A stretch of 64,000 nt of DNA, taken from the NCBI GenBank assembly GCA_000719025.1, contig JODP01000013.1:558001-622000 (forward strand). The letters run 5' to 3'. Origin of the DNA: Kineosporia aurantiaca JCM 3230. Its GTDB lineage: Bacteria; Actinomycetota; Actinomycetes; Actinomycetales; Kineosporiaceae. Numbering within the stretch: the stretch's first letter is position 1; every line of letters begins with the position of its first letter. The notes under the pieces were generated by a model. It searched no databases. It saw nothing but the letters and a program-made list of their open reading frames with translations, and had not been told where the DNA came from. A program made the translations under genes and the position numbers. Positions 35,396-45,304 of the stretch are shown here, in pieces.

Positions 35396-37948
35396 CTAGA
35401 CGCCCGGGAGGGTCTCGGTCTCGCCCTGGCTGCCCGAGTCGCCACTGGCGTCACTCATTTCGTAGGCGGTGAAAGCCGGCCGCGGACCGCTGATCGCGAC
35501 CACGGCCGCCTTCAGCGGAACGCCGGAACCGTCGCGGCGGGAGTCCGACGGGGGCAGATCGACCGCGGCGCCGGTCGAGCCGGCGGCGTGGGCGGGGGCG
35601 GGACCGGCCCAGGCCATCAGCAGCGTGTCCTCGCCCTTGACGAACCGGTGGCACCGCACGCCCCCGGTGGCGCGGCCCTTGGCCGGATACTCCGCGAACG
35701 GGGTGACCTTGGCCGCGCCGGTCTGGGTGCCGGGCAACGCCGAACTGGAGCCGGACACGGTGATCACCACGTTGCCCCACTCACCGTCCTTCACGTTCAG
35801 GTCGATCGCGCCGAACCAGGTCACCTTCTGCCCGGCCGGCAGATTGATCCCGGCCATCCCCCCGGCGGCCCGGCCCTGTGGGCGCACCAGCTTGGCGCTG
35901 AACCGCAGCAGCGAGGCCTCGGAGCTGATGAAGACCAGATCGGCCTCGTCGTTCGGCAGCTCGACCACGCCGACCACCTCGTCGCCGTCGCGCAGGCTGA
36001 TGACCTCCCACTCGTCCTTGTTCGCCGGGTAGTCGGTGGTGACCCGCTTGACCACGCCCTTGGCGGTCCCCAGGGCCAGTCCGGCGGTCTCGGCCGACAC
36101 CGAGGTGAGCGCGAGCAGCCGCTCGCCCTTCTCGAGCGTGACGAACTCGGTGGCCGGGGCCCCGCCGGACAGCGTCGGGGCGCTCGAGGTCGGCGGCAGC
36201 GCGGGCATGTCCAGCACCGGCACCCGGATCATCCGGCCCCGGCTGGTGATCGCCGCGACCTCGCCCCGGGTGCTGGTGCGGACCGCCGAGACCAGCACGT
36301 CGTGGGCCTGGCGGTGACCCGGCTCGATCGGGATCAGCGGCTCGGTGTTCGTGGTGCGGGCGAGCAGGCCGGTCGAGGAGAGCAGCACCCAGCACGGCGA
36401 GTCGGCCACTTCGAGCGGGGTGGCCGAGGCCGTCTTCACCGCGACACCGGAACCCTCCAGCAGCACGGTGCGGCGCGGGCTGCCGTACGTCTTGGCGACC
36501 TGGGCGAGCTCCCCGGAGATCAGCCGGCGCAGGATCTTGTCGTCCGCCAGGATCTCGCTGAGCTCCTCGATCTCCCGCTCCAGCTCGGTCTTCTCCTTCT
36601 CCAGCTCGATCTTGGAGAACTTGGTGAGCCGGCGCAGCGGCATCTCGAGGATGTAGTCGGCCTGGGTCTGGCTCAGCTCGAAGGCCGCGATCAGCCGCTC
36701 CCGGGCCATCGCGGTGTCGTCGCTGGAGCGGACGATCCGGATCACCTCGTCGATGTCGACGATGGCGATCAGCAGGCCGTCGACCAGGTGCAGGCGGTCC
36801 AGCCGCTTCTGCCGGCGGAACGAGGTCCGGCGCCGGACCACCACGATCCGGTGCTCGACGTAGACGGTCAGCAGCTCCTGCAGGCCGAGCGTGCGCGGCT
36901 GGCCGTCGACCAGGGCGACGTTGTTGATGCCGAAGGACTCCTCCAGCGGGGTGAGCCGGTAGAGGTGCTCGAGCACGGCCTCCGGATTGAACCCGGTCTT
37001 GATCTCGATCACCAGGCGCAGGCCCTGGGTCCGGTCCGACAGGTCGACCACGTCGGAGATCCCCTGCAGCTTCTTGGCCTGCACGAGCTCCTTGATCTTG
37101 CCGATCACCTTCTCCGGGCCGACCAGGTACGGCAGCTCGGTGACCACGATGCCCTGCTTGCGGGCGGTGACGTTCTCGATGGCGACCGTGGCCCGGGTGC
37201 GGAAGCTGCCGCGGCCGGTGGCGTACGCGTCCCGCACCCCGTCCAGCCCGATGATCCGGCCACCGGTGGGCAGGTCCGGGCCGGGGATGAAACGCATCAG
37301 GTCGTCCAGGCCGGCGCCCGGGTGGGTGAGCAGGTGCCGGGCGGCCGCGATCACCTCGACCAGGTTGTGCGGGGCCATGTTCGTGGCCATCCCGACCGCG
37401 ATCCCGCTGGCCCCGTTGACCAGCAGGTTCGGGAACGCCGCGGGCAGCACCTCGGGCTGGGTGAGGCTGTTGTCGTAGTTCGGGACGAAGTCGACCGTGT
37501 CCTCGTCGAGGCCATTGGTCAGCTCGGTGGTCAGCGGGGCCGGGCGGGCCTCGGTGTACCGCGCGGCGGCCGGGCCGTCGTCCAGCGAGCCGAAGTTGCC
37601 GTGCCCGTCGACCAGCGGCGCCCGCATGGTGAAGCCCTGCGCCAGCCGGACCAGCGCGTCGTAGATCGCTGTGTCACCGTGCGGGTGCAGCTTGCCCATC
37701 ACGTCGCCGACCACGCGGGACGACTTCACGTGCGGACGCTCCGGGCGCAGCCCCATGTCCTGCATCGTGTAGACGATCCGCCGCTGCACCGGCTTGAGCC
37801 CGTCGCGGGCATCGGGCAGGGCGCGCGAGTAGATGACGGAGTAGGCGTATTCGAGGAACGCGCCCTGCATCTCGTCTTCGACGTCGATGTCGACGATCCG
37901 CTCGGTGAAGTCCTCGGGCGGCGGGGGCGTGGAAGTACGACGGGCCAT
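35396..37948 (-). CDS. parC: DNA topoisomerase IV subunit A (GyrA/ParC type)
   Basis: From ATG 37948 the protein has 850 residues. The N-terminal winged-helix has the quinolone-resistance region KLHPHGDTAIYDALVRL and the catalytic tyrosine in AARYTEARPAPL. The tower/coiled-coil region (LEKEKTELEREIEELSEILA) and a C-terminal beta-pinwheel follow. The GyrA-box (Q-R-R-G-G-K-G) typical of gyrase is not seen, which favours ParC over GyrA, and parE lies nearby. The complex decatenates chromosomes. An extra 15 codons to 37993 are possible but lack a ribosome site. Confidence 0.93.
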   Translation of the reverse strand: MARRTSTPPPPEDFTERIVDIDVEDEMQGAFLEYAYSVIYSRALPDARDGLKPVQRRIVYTMQDMGLRPERPHVKSSRVVGDVMGKLHPHGDTAIYDALVRLAQGFTMRAPLVDGHGNFGSLDDGPAAARYTEARPAPLTTELTNGLDEDTVDFVPNYDNSLTQPEVLPAAFPNLLVNGASGIAVGMATNMAPHNLVEVIAAARHLLTHPGAGLDDLMRFIPGPDLPTGGRIIGLDGVRDAYATGRGSFRTRATVAIENVTARKQGIVVTELPYLVGPEKVIGKIKELVQAKKLQGISDVVDLSDRTQGLRLVIEIKTGFNPEAVLEHLYRLTPLEESFGINNVALVDGQPRTLGLQELLTVYVEHRIVVVRRRTSFRRQKRLDRLHLVDGLLIAIVDIDEVIRIVRSSDDTAMARERLIAAFELSQTQADYILEMPLRRLTKFSKIELEKEKTELEREIEELSEILADDKILRRLISGELAQVAKTYGSPRRTVLLEGSGVAVKTASATPLEVADSPCWVLLSSTGLLARTTNTEPLIPIEPGHRQAHDVLVSAVRTSTRGEVAAITSRGRMIRVPVLDMPALPPTSSAPTLSGGAPATEFVTLEKGERLLALTSVSAETAGLALGTAKGVVKRVTTDYPANKDEWEVISLRDGDEVVGVVELPNDEADLVFISSEASLLRFSAKLVRPQGRAAGGMAGINLPAGQKVTWFGAIDLNVKDGEWGNVVITVSGSSSALPGTQTGAAKVTPFAEYPAKGRATGGVRCHRFVKGEDTLLMAWAGPAPAHAAGSTGAAVDLPPSDSRRDGSGVPLKAAVVAISGPRPAFTAYEMSDASGDSGSQGETETLPGV

Positions 37949-38009
37949 GCCCGCATTGTCCCCCGTCCGGACACCTGTTCGTACACCGGGCACGCGGACG
38001 CGATGAGAA

Positions 38010-38900
38010 TTACTCGCTCTTTTGCAGGAGGAAGGTCAGGAACCGGGCCACGGCGGGGGTGCGCTGACCCTGCACCGGCCGGGCCACCCCGATCTGCCGC
38101 TCGGCCTCCGGGTCGTTCAGCGGCAGGTGCACCGTGCCCGGCGTGTTGGTGCTCATCGGGTGCGGTACGACCGCCACTCCGAGCCCGGCCGCGACCAGCG
38201 CGCGGGCGGTTGCCACCTCGCCGGTCTGCACGGTTACGGAGGGCGTGAAACCAGCCTGTGCGCAGAGATGTTCGGTGAGCAGGCGGAGCTCGGCCCGGGG
38301 CCAGAAGGTGATGAACGGCTCATCGGCGGCCTGGGCCAGGTCGACGGTTTCCTGGTCGGCGAGCGGGTGCCCGGCCGCCACCGCCAGGTAGAGCCGCTGA
38401 TGTTCGATGGGTGTCCAGATCACGTCCCTCCAGTGCGGGTTCGTCTGGGGGCGCGGCCGACCGACCAACCCCAGGTCCACCCGGCCCTCCGCGAGCCAGC
38501 TCCCGATGTCGTTCGAGTGGCCCTCTTGTAGCACGAATCTCACCTTGGGTGCCTTCAGGCGATATTGATTAAGGACGCTTGGAACGGTCGACTCCCCGAG
38601 CGAGGCCACGAACCCCAGCCGGACCAGCCCCCGTTCGGGATGGTTCAGCTCGGCGATCCGCTCCCGGGCGGTGTCGATCTCCTGCGCCACCCGCTCCGCA
38701 TGCCCGACCCCGATCCGTCCGCTCTCGTTCAGCCGCAGCCGGCCCCCGACCCGGTCGAACAGCGGCACCCCGAACTCGGCCTCCAGCCGGGCCAGGGCCC
38801 GCGAGACGGTGGGCTGCGGAACCCCCAACCGGGCGGCGGTGAGCGAGACGTTCTCGGTCTCCGCGAGCAGGATCAGCCAGCGCAGGTCGCGATCTTCCAT
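38010..38900 (-). CDS. LysR-family transcriptional regulator
   Basis: The 296-residue protein has the LysR helix-turn-helix (VSLTAARLGVPQPTVSRALA, about 19-38, then LEAEFGVPLFDR) and a substrate-binding domain resembling CysB/CbbR types (RGLVRLGFVASLGESTVPSV, VDLGLVGRPRP, VAAGLGVAVVPHP). It is divergent from the MFS transporter, the classic arrangement where the LysR protein activates its neighbour when a substrate of the transporter is present. The inducer cannot be read from the sequence. Confidence 0.92.
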   Translation of the reverse strand: MEDRDLRWLILLAETENVSLTAARLGVPQPTVSRALARLEAEFGVPLFDRVGGRLRLNESGRIGVGHAERVAQEIDTARERIAELNHPERGLVRLGFVASLGESTVPSVLNQYRLKAPKVRFVLQEGHSNDIGSWLAEGRVDLGLVGRPRPQTNPHWRDVIWTPIEHQRLYLAVAAGHPLADQETVDLAQAADEPFITFWPRAELRLLTEHLCAQAGFTPSVTVQTGEVATARALVAAGLGVAVVPHPMSTNTPGTVHLPLNDPEAERQIGVARPVQGQRTPAVARFLTFLLQKSE

Positions 38901-38970
38901 ACGCTTCTTGTATACGGTCCAGCCGTTATATGCATTTCACAGATTGCTGATTTTTGCTGAGCATGATCGG
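38901..38970. promoter_or_regulatory. Divergent promoter with a probable LysR operator
   Basis: The 70-base gap between the LysR and MFS starts has TATACGG-TCCAG-CCG-T-TATA (38911-38930), an imperfect palindrome close to the LysR start. This matches the dyad position and size of LysR-type sites (T-N11-A). No other palindrome occurs in the gap. Confidence 0.45.
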
Positions 38971-40296
38971 GTGCCTTCCTTCGCCAAGGCCGCCCTGAGC
39001 GCCGCGGCCATCGCCTCCCTGGGCACCCTGCCCACCCAGCTGCTCAGCAACCAGTCCGTGCTGATCCGGGCCGACCTGCACTTCGGTGAGGCCGGGCAGG
39101 GCCTGCTGGTCTCGGCCGCGTTCAGCACCGCGGCCCTGGCCTCACTGTCGATCACCGAGTTCGGCGAGCGGTACGGCCGCCGCGCCCTCACCCTGCTGGC
39201 CGCCGCCAGCACCCTGGTCTGCGCGCTCGGAGTCGGCGGGCTGGCCCACTCGTTCATCGTGCTGCTGGCCTTCATCTGCATCGGCGGCGTGGGCAACGCC
39301 GGCCTGACCACCGCCGCGAACTTCAGCCTCTCGGCCACCGTCGCGCCCGACCGCCAGGGCCTCGGCTTCGGCGTGAAGCAGTCCGCTCCCCCGGCCGCCG
39401 CCCTGATCGCCGGCCTCGCCGTGCCCGCGATCGGCCTCTGGCTGGGCTGGCGCTGGACCTATCTCGCCATGGCTCTGGCCGCCCTGGTCCTGCTGCTCTC
39501 CGCCACCCGGATCCCCTCGCCGTCTCCAGTCCGGGGGTCAGCTCCGGCCGACTCCGCCACTGCTCCCCGCGGCACTGCCACTGCTCCCCGCGGCACTGCT
39601 GCTCCCCGCGGCACTGCTGCTCCCCGCGGCGCTGCTGCTCCCCGCGGCACTGCTGCTCCCCGCGGCACTGCTGCTCCCCGCGGCACTGCTGTTCCCCGCG
39701 GCGCTGCTGCTCCCCGCTCGGCGCTGCTGCTGACTGCGGCGGCTATGTTCACCGCCAACGGCGCCGCCATGTCCCTGGTCGCATTCCTACCCCAGTGGGC
39801 GCACGAAGCAGGCATGAGCCCTTCCGTGGCCGGATTCTTCGTCGCCGCGGGCAGCGCGCTGGCCATCGCCGGGCGGCTGTTCGTCGGCTTCACCGCCGAC
39901 CGCCGGGACGGCCGGAACCTGCCTGTTGTTGCTTTGCAAATGGCCGTGGGGGCGATCGGGCTGGCGGTACTGGCCCTCGGCGAGGTCCACGCGGTGGTGC
40001 TCGGCGGCCTGCTCGCCTTCGCCATCGGATGGTCCTGGCCCGGGCTGCTGATCTTCGCCGTGGTCCGGCTCGGTAGGGACCGGCCCAACAGCGCTGCGGC
40101 CGTGGTGCAGGCCGGGGCCTTCGCCGGCGGCGGTTTCGGGCCGCTGTTCTTCGGGTTGGTCGCGGGCTCGGCCGGCTATCCGGTGGCCTGGTTCCTGATG
40201 GCCGCGGGGATGACCGGTGGCGCAGTGCTGCTGGTGCTCGCCCGTCGCCAGTTCGTCGCCGACCTGCGGCTACGCCCTCTGCTCCGCACCGCCTGA
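38971..40296 (+). CDS. MFS transporter with a repeat-expanded central loop
   Basis: The GTG at 38971 starts a 441-residue protein; an in-frame TTG at 38944 is an alternative. Twelve membrane segments are visible, six on each side of a long cytoplasmic loop. TEFGERYGRRALTLLAAAS between helices 2 and 3 is the MFS G-x-x-x-D-R-x-G-R-R-type motif. The loop is made of about nine repeats of the six-residue unit (T/A)AAPRG, residues about 195-250, encoded by an 18-base minisatellite. It probably exports or imports the small molecule sensed by the divergent LysR protein. Confidence 0.85.
   Translation: MPSFAKAALSAAAIASLGTLPTQLLSNQSVLIRADLHFGEAGQGLLVSAAFSTAALASLSITEFGERYGRRALTLLAAASTLVCALGVGGLAHSFIVLLAFICIGGVGNAGLTTAANFSLSATVAPDRQGLGFGVKQSAPPAAALIAGLAVPAIGLWLGWRWTYLAMALAALVLLLSATRIPSPSPVRGSAPADSATAPRGTATAPRGTAAPRGTAAPRGAAAPRGTAAPRGTAAPRGTAVPRGAAAPRSALLLTAAAMFTANGAAMSLVAFLPQWAHEAGMSPSVAGFFVAAGSALAIAGRLFVGFTADRRDGRNLPVVALQMAVGAIGLAVLALGEVHAVVLGGLLAFAIGWSWPGLLIFAVVRLGRDRPNSAAAVVQAGAFAGGGFGPLFFGLVAGSAGYPVAWFLMAAGMTGGAVLLVLARRQFVADLRLRPLLRTA
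39562..39720 (+). repeat. 18-bp coding minisatellite in the MFS gene
   Basis: Nine copies of GCTCCCCGCGGCACTGCT start at 39562, 39583, then every 18 bases through 39709. The first spacing is 21, and the 39691 and 39709 copies are altered (GTTCCCC, CCCGCTCGG). All are in-frame, so copy-number change would alter loop length by six residues each time. Confidence 0.85.
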
Positions 40297-40530
40297 CCTT
40301 AAAAGCCCTGATCAACCGGCCCTAGAGGCGGACGCAGGCTGACGATGTGCGACCGAGACCGACCTGGTGGCCCTCCCACCCCATCCTCATGCGCCTAGGC
40401 GAACCCGCCCCGCAAAGTCGCACCGTGGCGTCACTCATTGACCAAAACGGCCACCAGGTGACCCTTTTGCGACCGAACCAACCAAACGGAGCTAGATGCG
40501 ACAACCGGCAACCGGCAACCGGCAAAACGA
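40297..40530. other. Intergenic region between the MFS gene and sigA
   Basis: This gap carries a distant inverted repeat, ACCTGGTGGCC (near 40362) and GGCCACCAGGT (near 40451), about 90 bases apart, and three tandem copies of the 7-mer CAACCGG just before the sigA terminator (40502-40523). No open frame with a plausible start was seen. Confidence 0.4.
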
Positions 40531-40567
40531 CGAAACCCCCGGCCCTGTTAGAGGGCCGGGGGTTTCG
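40531..40567 (-). terminator. sigA: Intrinsic terminator of sigA
   Basis: A perfect 15-base stem CGAAACCCCCGGCCC (40531-40545) with GGGCCGGGGGTTTCG (40553-40567) and a seven-base loop lies 12 bases past the sigA stop. It is the likely 3' end of the sigma-factor message. Confidence 0.9.
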
Positions 40568-40578
40568 TGCGGAGCGAC

Positions 40579-42198
<1,620 letters not shown>

Positions 42199-42511
42199 GG
42201 ACTACCTTTCGTCGTGAGCCAGCCGGATCCGCACGGGACCGGGCTGAGCTGTCGAACTGGCTTGGGGAACTACGTCTGAAGGTGAGTGGGCGACCCAGTA
42301 CTCAACGCAGGAAGGGCCCCGATGATGCCCAGTTAGCGCCGGTGATGTGGTGAGTCCAGCCCAGTCAACTGTTCACTATGGCACACATGCTGGCCGGTTG
42401 GCGAAACCGGCCGCTTGTCAAGAGTACGGCCTCCGGCCCGGACGACCACCTGAATTGCGGGCGCACCGGGCGGACGTGACGAGTTTGTGACTACTTCCAG
42501 CTCACCCTCGA
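42199..42511 (-). promoter_or_regulatory. sigA upstream region with terminator hairpin of the repair/stress gene pair
   Basis: GGCCGGTT (42392-42399) and AACCGGCC (42405-42412) form an 8-base stem with a five-base loop behind the HhH-GPD gene stop at 42512; this is the likely terminator of that unit. The remaining 190 bases toward sigA should hold its promoters (CACACATGCT and AACTGTTCAC are AT-richer than average) but no consensus was firmly assigned. Confidence 0.5.
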
Positions 42512-43084
42512 TCACCCTTTGGCGGCCGCCTTCACCGCCTTCTTGTGCTCCCGGACCTTGATCAGCGAGTCGTCGTCCACCACATCGGCCACCGAGCGGA
42601 ATCCGTCCAGCCCGTAGTCGCCGGCGGCCTGTCGCCAGCCCTCGGGGGTGACGTTCGCCTGCTTCCCCAGGAGGGCGACGAAGATCTTCGCCTTCTGCGG
42701 GCCGTAGCCCGGCAGCGCGTTCAGCCGCTTGTAGAGCTCGGCGCCGCTGGCCACGCCCTGCCAGATCCGGGTGGCGTCGCCGTCGTACTGCTCGACCACG
42801 GCGCGGGCCAGGTCCTGCACCCGGGCGCCCATCGACTTCGGGTAACGATGGACGGCCGGTGGCCCGGTCATCAGCTCGGTGAACCGCTCCGGGTCGGTCG
42901 CGGCCACCAGCTTCGGGTCGAGGGTGTCGCTGCCCAGCCGGTCGGCGATCAGCCGCGGGCCGGCGAAGGCCTTCTCCATCGGCACCTGCTGATCCAGCAG
43001 CATGCCGGTGAGCAGGGCGAACGGGTCGCGGCCGAGCAGGTCGTCGGCGGCCGGCTGCTGGGCCAGGCGGATCTCCAGCCTCAC
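42512..43084 (-). CDS. HhH-GPD-type base-excision DNA repair protein
   Basis: The GTG at 43084 overlaps the universal-stress-protein stop (GTGA) and gives a 190-residue product. LAQQPAADDLLGRDPFALLT, GMLLDQQVPMEKAFAG and the helix-hairpin-helix plus GPD-like LNALPGYGPQKAKIFVALLG identify the family. The catalytic Asp expected for glycosylases of the classical HhH-GPD group is not obvious (GDYGLDGFRSVAD is in the right area). It probably removes damaged bases. The long ORF reaching 43753 is an artefact of overlapping frames. Confidence 0.88.
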   Translation of the reverse strand: MRLEIRLAQQPAADDLLGRDPFALLTGMLLDQQVPMEKAFAGPRLIADRLGSDTLDPKLVAATDPERFTELMTGPPAVHRYPKSMGARVQDLARAVVEQYDGDATRIWQGVASGAELYKRLNALPGYGPQKAKIFVALLGKQANVTPEGWRQAAGDYGLDGFRSVADVVDDDSLIKVREHKKAVKAAAKG

Positions 43085-43575
43085 CGGATGCTCTGCTGCT
43101 GGTCGACGCTGCTGACCGAGAGGGTGAACACCTCGCCGTCGTGGCCCGAGTCGTCGAGCGGGGCGCGCTGGTCGACCTTGACCGCCAGCACCGGGCAGGA
43201 GGAGTCGAGCAGGATGCGCTGGGCGCTGCCGCCGAGGATCCGCTTGCCGACCCCGGTACGCCGGCGCAGGCCGATCACGATCAGCTCGGCCCCGGTCTCC
43301 TCGGCCACCGCGAGCACGTCGTCGGCCGGCTCGTAGGTGTCCCGGATCCAGCGGATCTCCAGATCGGGCCCGGAAAGGCCCATCTCGGCACAGATCAGCC
43401 GGACCTCGTCCTCCGAGGCCTGGAGGGCCGGCCGGCGGGCGCCGTAGGTCTCCGCCGGTTGCTGCTCGGAACTGACCACGATCAACCGGGTCCCGCGCAC
43501 TCGGGACTCCTGGACGGCACGGCGCAGCGCCGCCCGCCCCTCGACGGTGGGCACAAATCCGACCAGTACTGGCAT
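43081..43575 (-). CDS. Universal stress protein (UspA family, ATP-binding type)
   Basis: The 164-residue protein, ATG 43575 with AAGGAGGT upstream, is a single Usp domain. The ATP-binding signature G-x2-G-x9-G-(S/T) appears in GLRRRTGVGKRILGGSAQRI. The N-terminus VLVGFVPTVEGRAALRRAVQ and C-terminus SCPVLAVK are typical. It is co-transcribed with the downstream repair gene through a four-base overlap, linking a stress-responsive protein with DNA repair. Confidence 0.9.
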   Translation of the reverse strand: MPVLVGFVPTVEGRAALRRAVQESRVRGTRLIVVSSEQQPAETYGARRPALQASEDEVRLICAEMGLSGPDLEIRWIRDTYEPADDVLAVAEETGAELIVIGLRRRTGVGKRILGGSAQRILLDSSCPVLAVKVDQRAPLDDSGHDGEVFTLSVSSVDQQQSIR

Positions 43576-43653
43576 TGAGACCTCCTTCCTCGGACGTTAC
43601 CTCACTGCCTACCCAAGGGACACCGCAAGCTCGTCGGAAAGTACGGTGAACCC

Positions 43654-44133
43654 ATGGCCGGCGGCGATGGCAACGGATGGGTGCAGTGCAGGTGCGGCCA
43701 CAAGCACTGGGGCCGCTACGGTGCGGCCGGCCTGGCCCTGGTCCGGACCGCACCCCGGCCGCAGATCCTGCTCCAGCTCCGGGCGGAGTGGACGCACGAG
43801 GGCGGGACCTGGGGGCTGGTGGGCGGGGCCCGGGACAGTCACGAGACTGTAGCCGAGGCGGCCCTGCGGGAGGCCGGGGAAGAGGCCGAGGTCGACCCCG
43901 ATCTGGTAACGGTTGTCGCCGAGCTGGTCGGCGCCGACCACGTCGACTGGTCCTACACCTACGTGATCGGGCTGGCCGCGGACGGGCTCACGGTCGCCGA
44001 CGTGACGCCGGAGAGCGACGCCCTGGAGTGGGTGGACCTGGACGCGGTGGCCGAGCGCACCCTGCACTCGGCGTTCGCCACGTCCTGGCCACGGCTGCTG
44101 GAGGCCGTCCGCGAGGTGCTGAAGAACCTCTAG
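43654..44133 (+). CDS. Nudix hydrolase family protein
   Basis: The 159-residue protein begins with an unusual zinc-ribbon-like MAGGDGNGWVQCRCGHKHWG. The Nudix box appears as GGARDSHETVAEAALREAGE followed by EAEV; the final G of the G-x5-E-x7-RE-U-x-EE-x-G-U box is replaced by Glu, but the metal-binding REAGEE core is intact. It hydrolyses a nucleoside-diphosphate-X compound; the substrate is unknown. It converges on metX, with which its stop overlaps by four bases. Confidence 0.85.
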   Translation: MAGGDGNGWVQCRCGHKHWGRYGAAGLALVRTAPRPQILLQLRAEWTHEGGTWGLVGGARDSHETVAEAALREAGEEAEVDPDLVTVVAELVGADHVDWSYTYVIGLAADGLTVADVTPESDALEWVDLDAVAERTLHSAFATSWPRLLEAVREVLKNL

Positions 44134-45302
44134 TGAGCGGCCAGCGCCGGCTCTCCCAGCAGCTCGTTCAGGATTACTCCGACCCGGTCCACCTCGACCA
44201 GGAACCCGTCGTGCCCGTACGGCGAGTCGATCACCCGCAGCGGGGCGCAGTCCGGGATGCCCGCGGCGATCACCGCGTTCTGCTCCGGGGTGTAGAGCCG
44301 GTCGCTGGAGATCGCGGCGACCGCGGTGCGGGCGGTGATCCGGCCCAGCGCGGCGGCCACCCCGCCGCGGCCCCGGCCCACGTCGTGCGAGTTCATCGTC
44401 TCGGTCAGGACCAGGTACGAGTTCGCGTCGAAGCGGTGCACCAGCTTGTCCGCGTGGTGGTCCAGGTAGGACTCGACGGCGAACCGGCCGCCCCCGCCCA
44501 GCGGGTTCTCGCCCTGCTGCGGGAGCCGCCCGAAGCGCAGATTGATCTCCGTCTCCGAGCGGTAGGTGGTGTGCGCGATCCGGCGGGCCACGCCGAGGCC
44601 GGCGTGCGGGCCCTGGCCGGGCGCCGCGTCGTAGTAGTCGCCGCCCCGGAAGTTCGCGTCGCAGCGGATCGCCATCAGCTGCGGGGAGCACCAGGCGATC
44701 TGGTCGCCGGTCGCGGCCGCGGTGGAGGCCAGCACGAACAGCCGCTCGACCCGCTCCGGAGCGGTGACCGCCCACTCCAGGGCCCGCATGCCGCCCATCG
44801 ACCCGCCGACCACCAGGGCCCAGCGGCCGATCCCGAGCGTGTCGGCCAGGGCCAGCTCGGCGGCGACCTGGTCGCGCACCGTGAGGTAGGGGAAGCGGCT
44901 GCCGTACGGACGCCCGTCGGCGGCCGGTGAGGAGGGGCCGGTACTGCCCTGGCAGCCGCCCAGGACGTTCGGGGCGACGACGAACCAGCGGTCGGTGTCC
45001 AGCTCGCGGCCCGGCCCGATCAGGCCGTTCCACCAGCCCGCGGTGGGGTGCCCCGGGCCGGCCTCGCCGACCACGTGGCTGTCGCCGGTGAGGGCGTGCA
45101 GGACCAGCACCGCGTTGTCACCCGTGGGCGAGAGGGTGCCCCAGGTCTCGTAGGCCATCTCGATGTTCTCGAGCCGGCCGCCCCGCTCCAGCGAAAGCCC
45201 TCCCACCGGGGCGAACCGGCGCTGGCCGGGGGCGTCCCCGGCCCGCCAGGCGCCGGAGGCCGGCGGCTGGGCGGGCGCGGGGAACTCGTGCTGCGTGCTC
45301 AT
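44130..45302 (-). CDS. metX: Homoserine O-acetyltransferase
   Basis: The 390-residue alpha/beta hydrolase has the nucleophilic Ser in VVGGSMGGMRALEW, the Asp in ISSDRLYTPEQ and the His in DSPYGHDGFLVE. The start region NIEMAYETWGTLSPTGDN and HALTGDSHVVG match MetX. It acetylates homoserine for methionine synthesis. The gene follows metY with only two bases between them and is therefore under the SAM-IV riboswitch. Confidence 0.93.
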   Translation of the reverse strand: MSTQHEFPAPAQPPASGAWRAGDAPGQRRFAPVGGLSLERGGRLENIEMAYETWGTLSPTGDNAVLVLHALTGDSHVVGEAGPGHPTAGWWNGLIGPGRELDTDRWFVVAPNVLGGCQGSTGPSSPAADGRPYGSRFPYLTVRDQVAAELALADTLGIGRWALVVGGSMGGMRALEWAVTAPERVERLFVLASTAAATGDQIAWCSPQLMAIRCDANFRGGDYYDAAPGQGPHAGLGVARRIAHTTYRSETEINLRFGRLPQQGENPLGGGGRFAVESYLDHHADKLVHRFDANSYLVLTETMNSHDVGRGRGGVAAALGRITARTAVAAISSDRLYTPEQNAVIAAGIPDCAPLRVIDSPYGHDGFLVEVDRVGVILNELLGEPALAAH

Positions 45303-45304
45303 TC

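Noticed and set aside
35588..38248. 886-residue plus-strand ORF opposite parC
   Set aside because: It is the mirror frame of the parC gene and has the expected skewed composition (Gly/His/Arg/Asp/Val), no domain.
39459..40088. Minus-strand ORF across the MFS minisatellite
   Set aside because: Its AAPRG-like repeats only reflect the GC-rich palindromic unit CCGCGG; the plus frame has the transporter motifs.
42512..43753. 413-residue frame covering the repair gene as one protein
   Set aside because: Only the 190 C-terminal residues look like a HhH-GPD protein; the remainder is antisense or frame-shifted relative to the universal stress protein gene.
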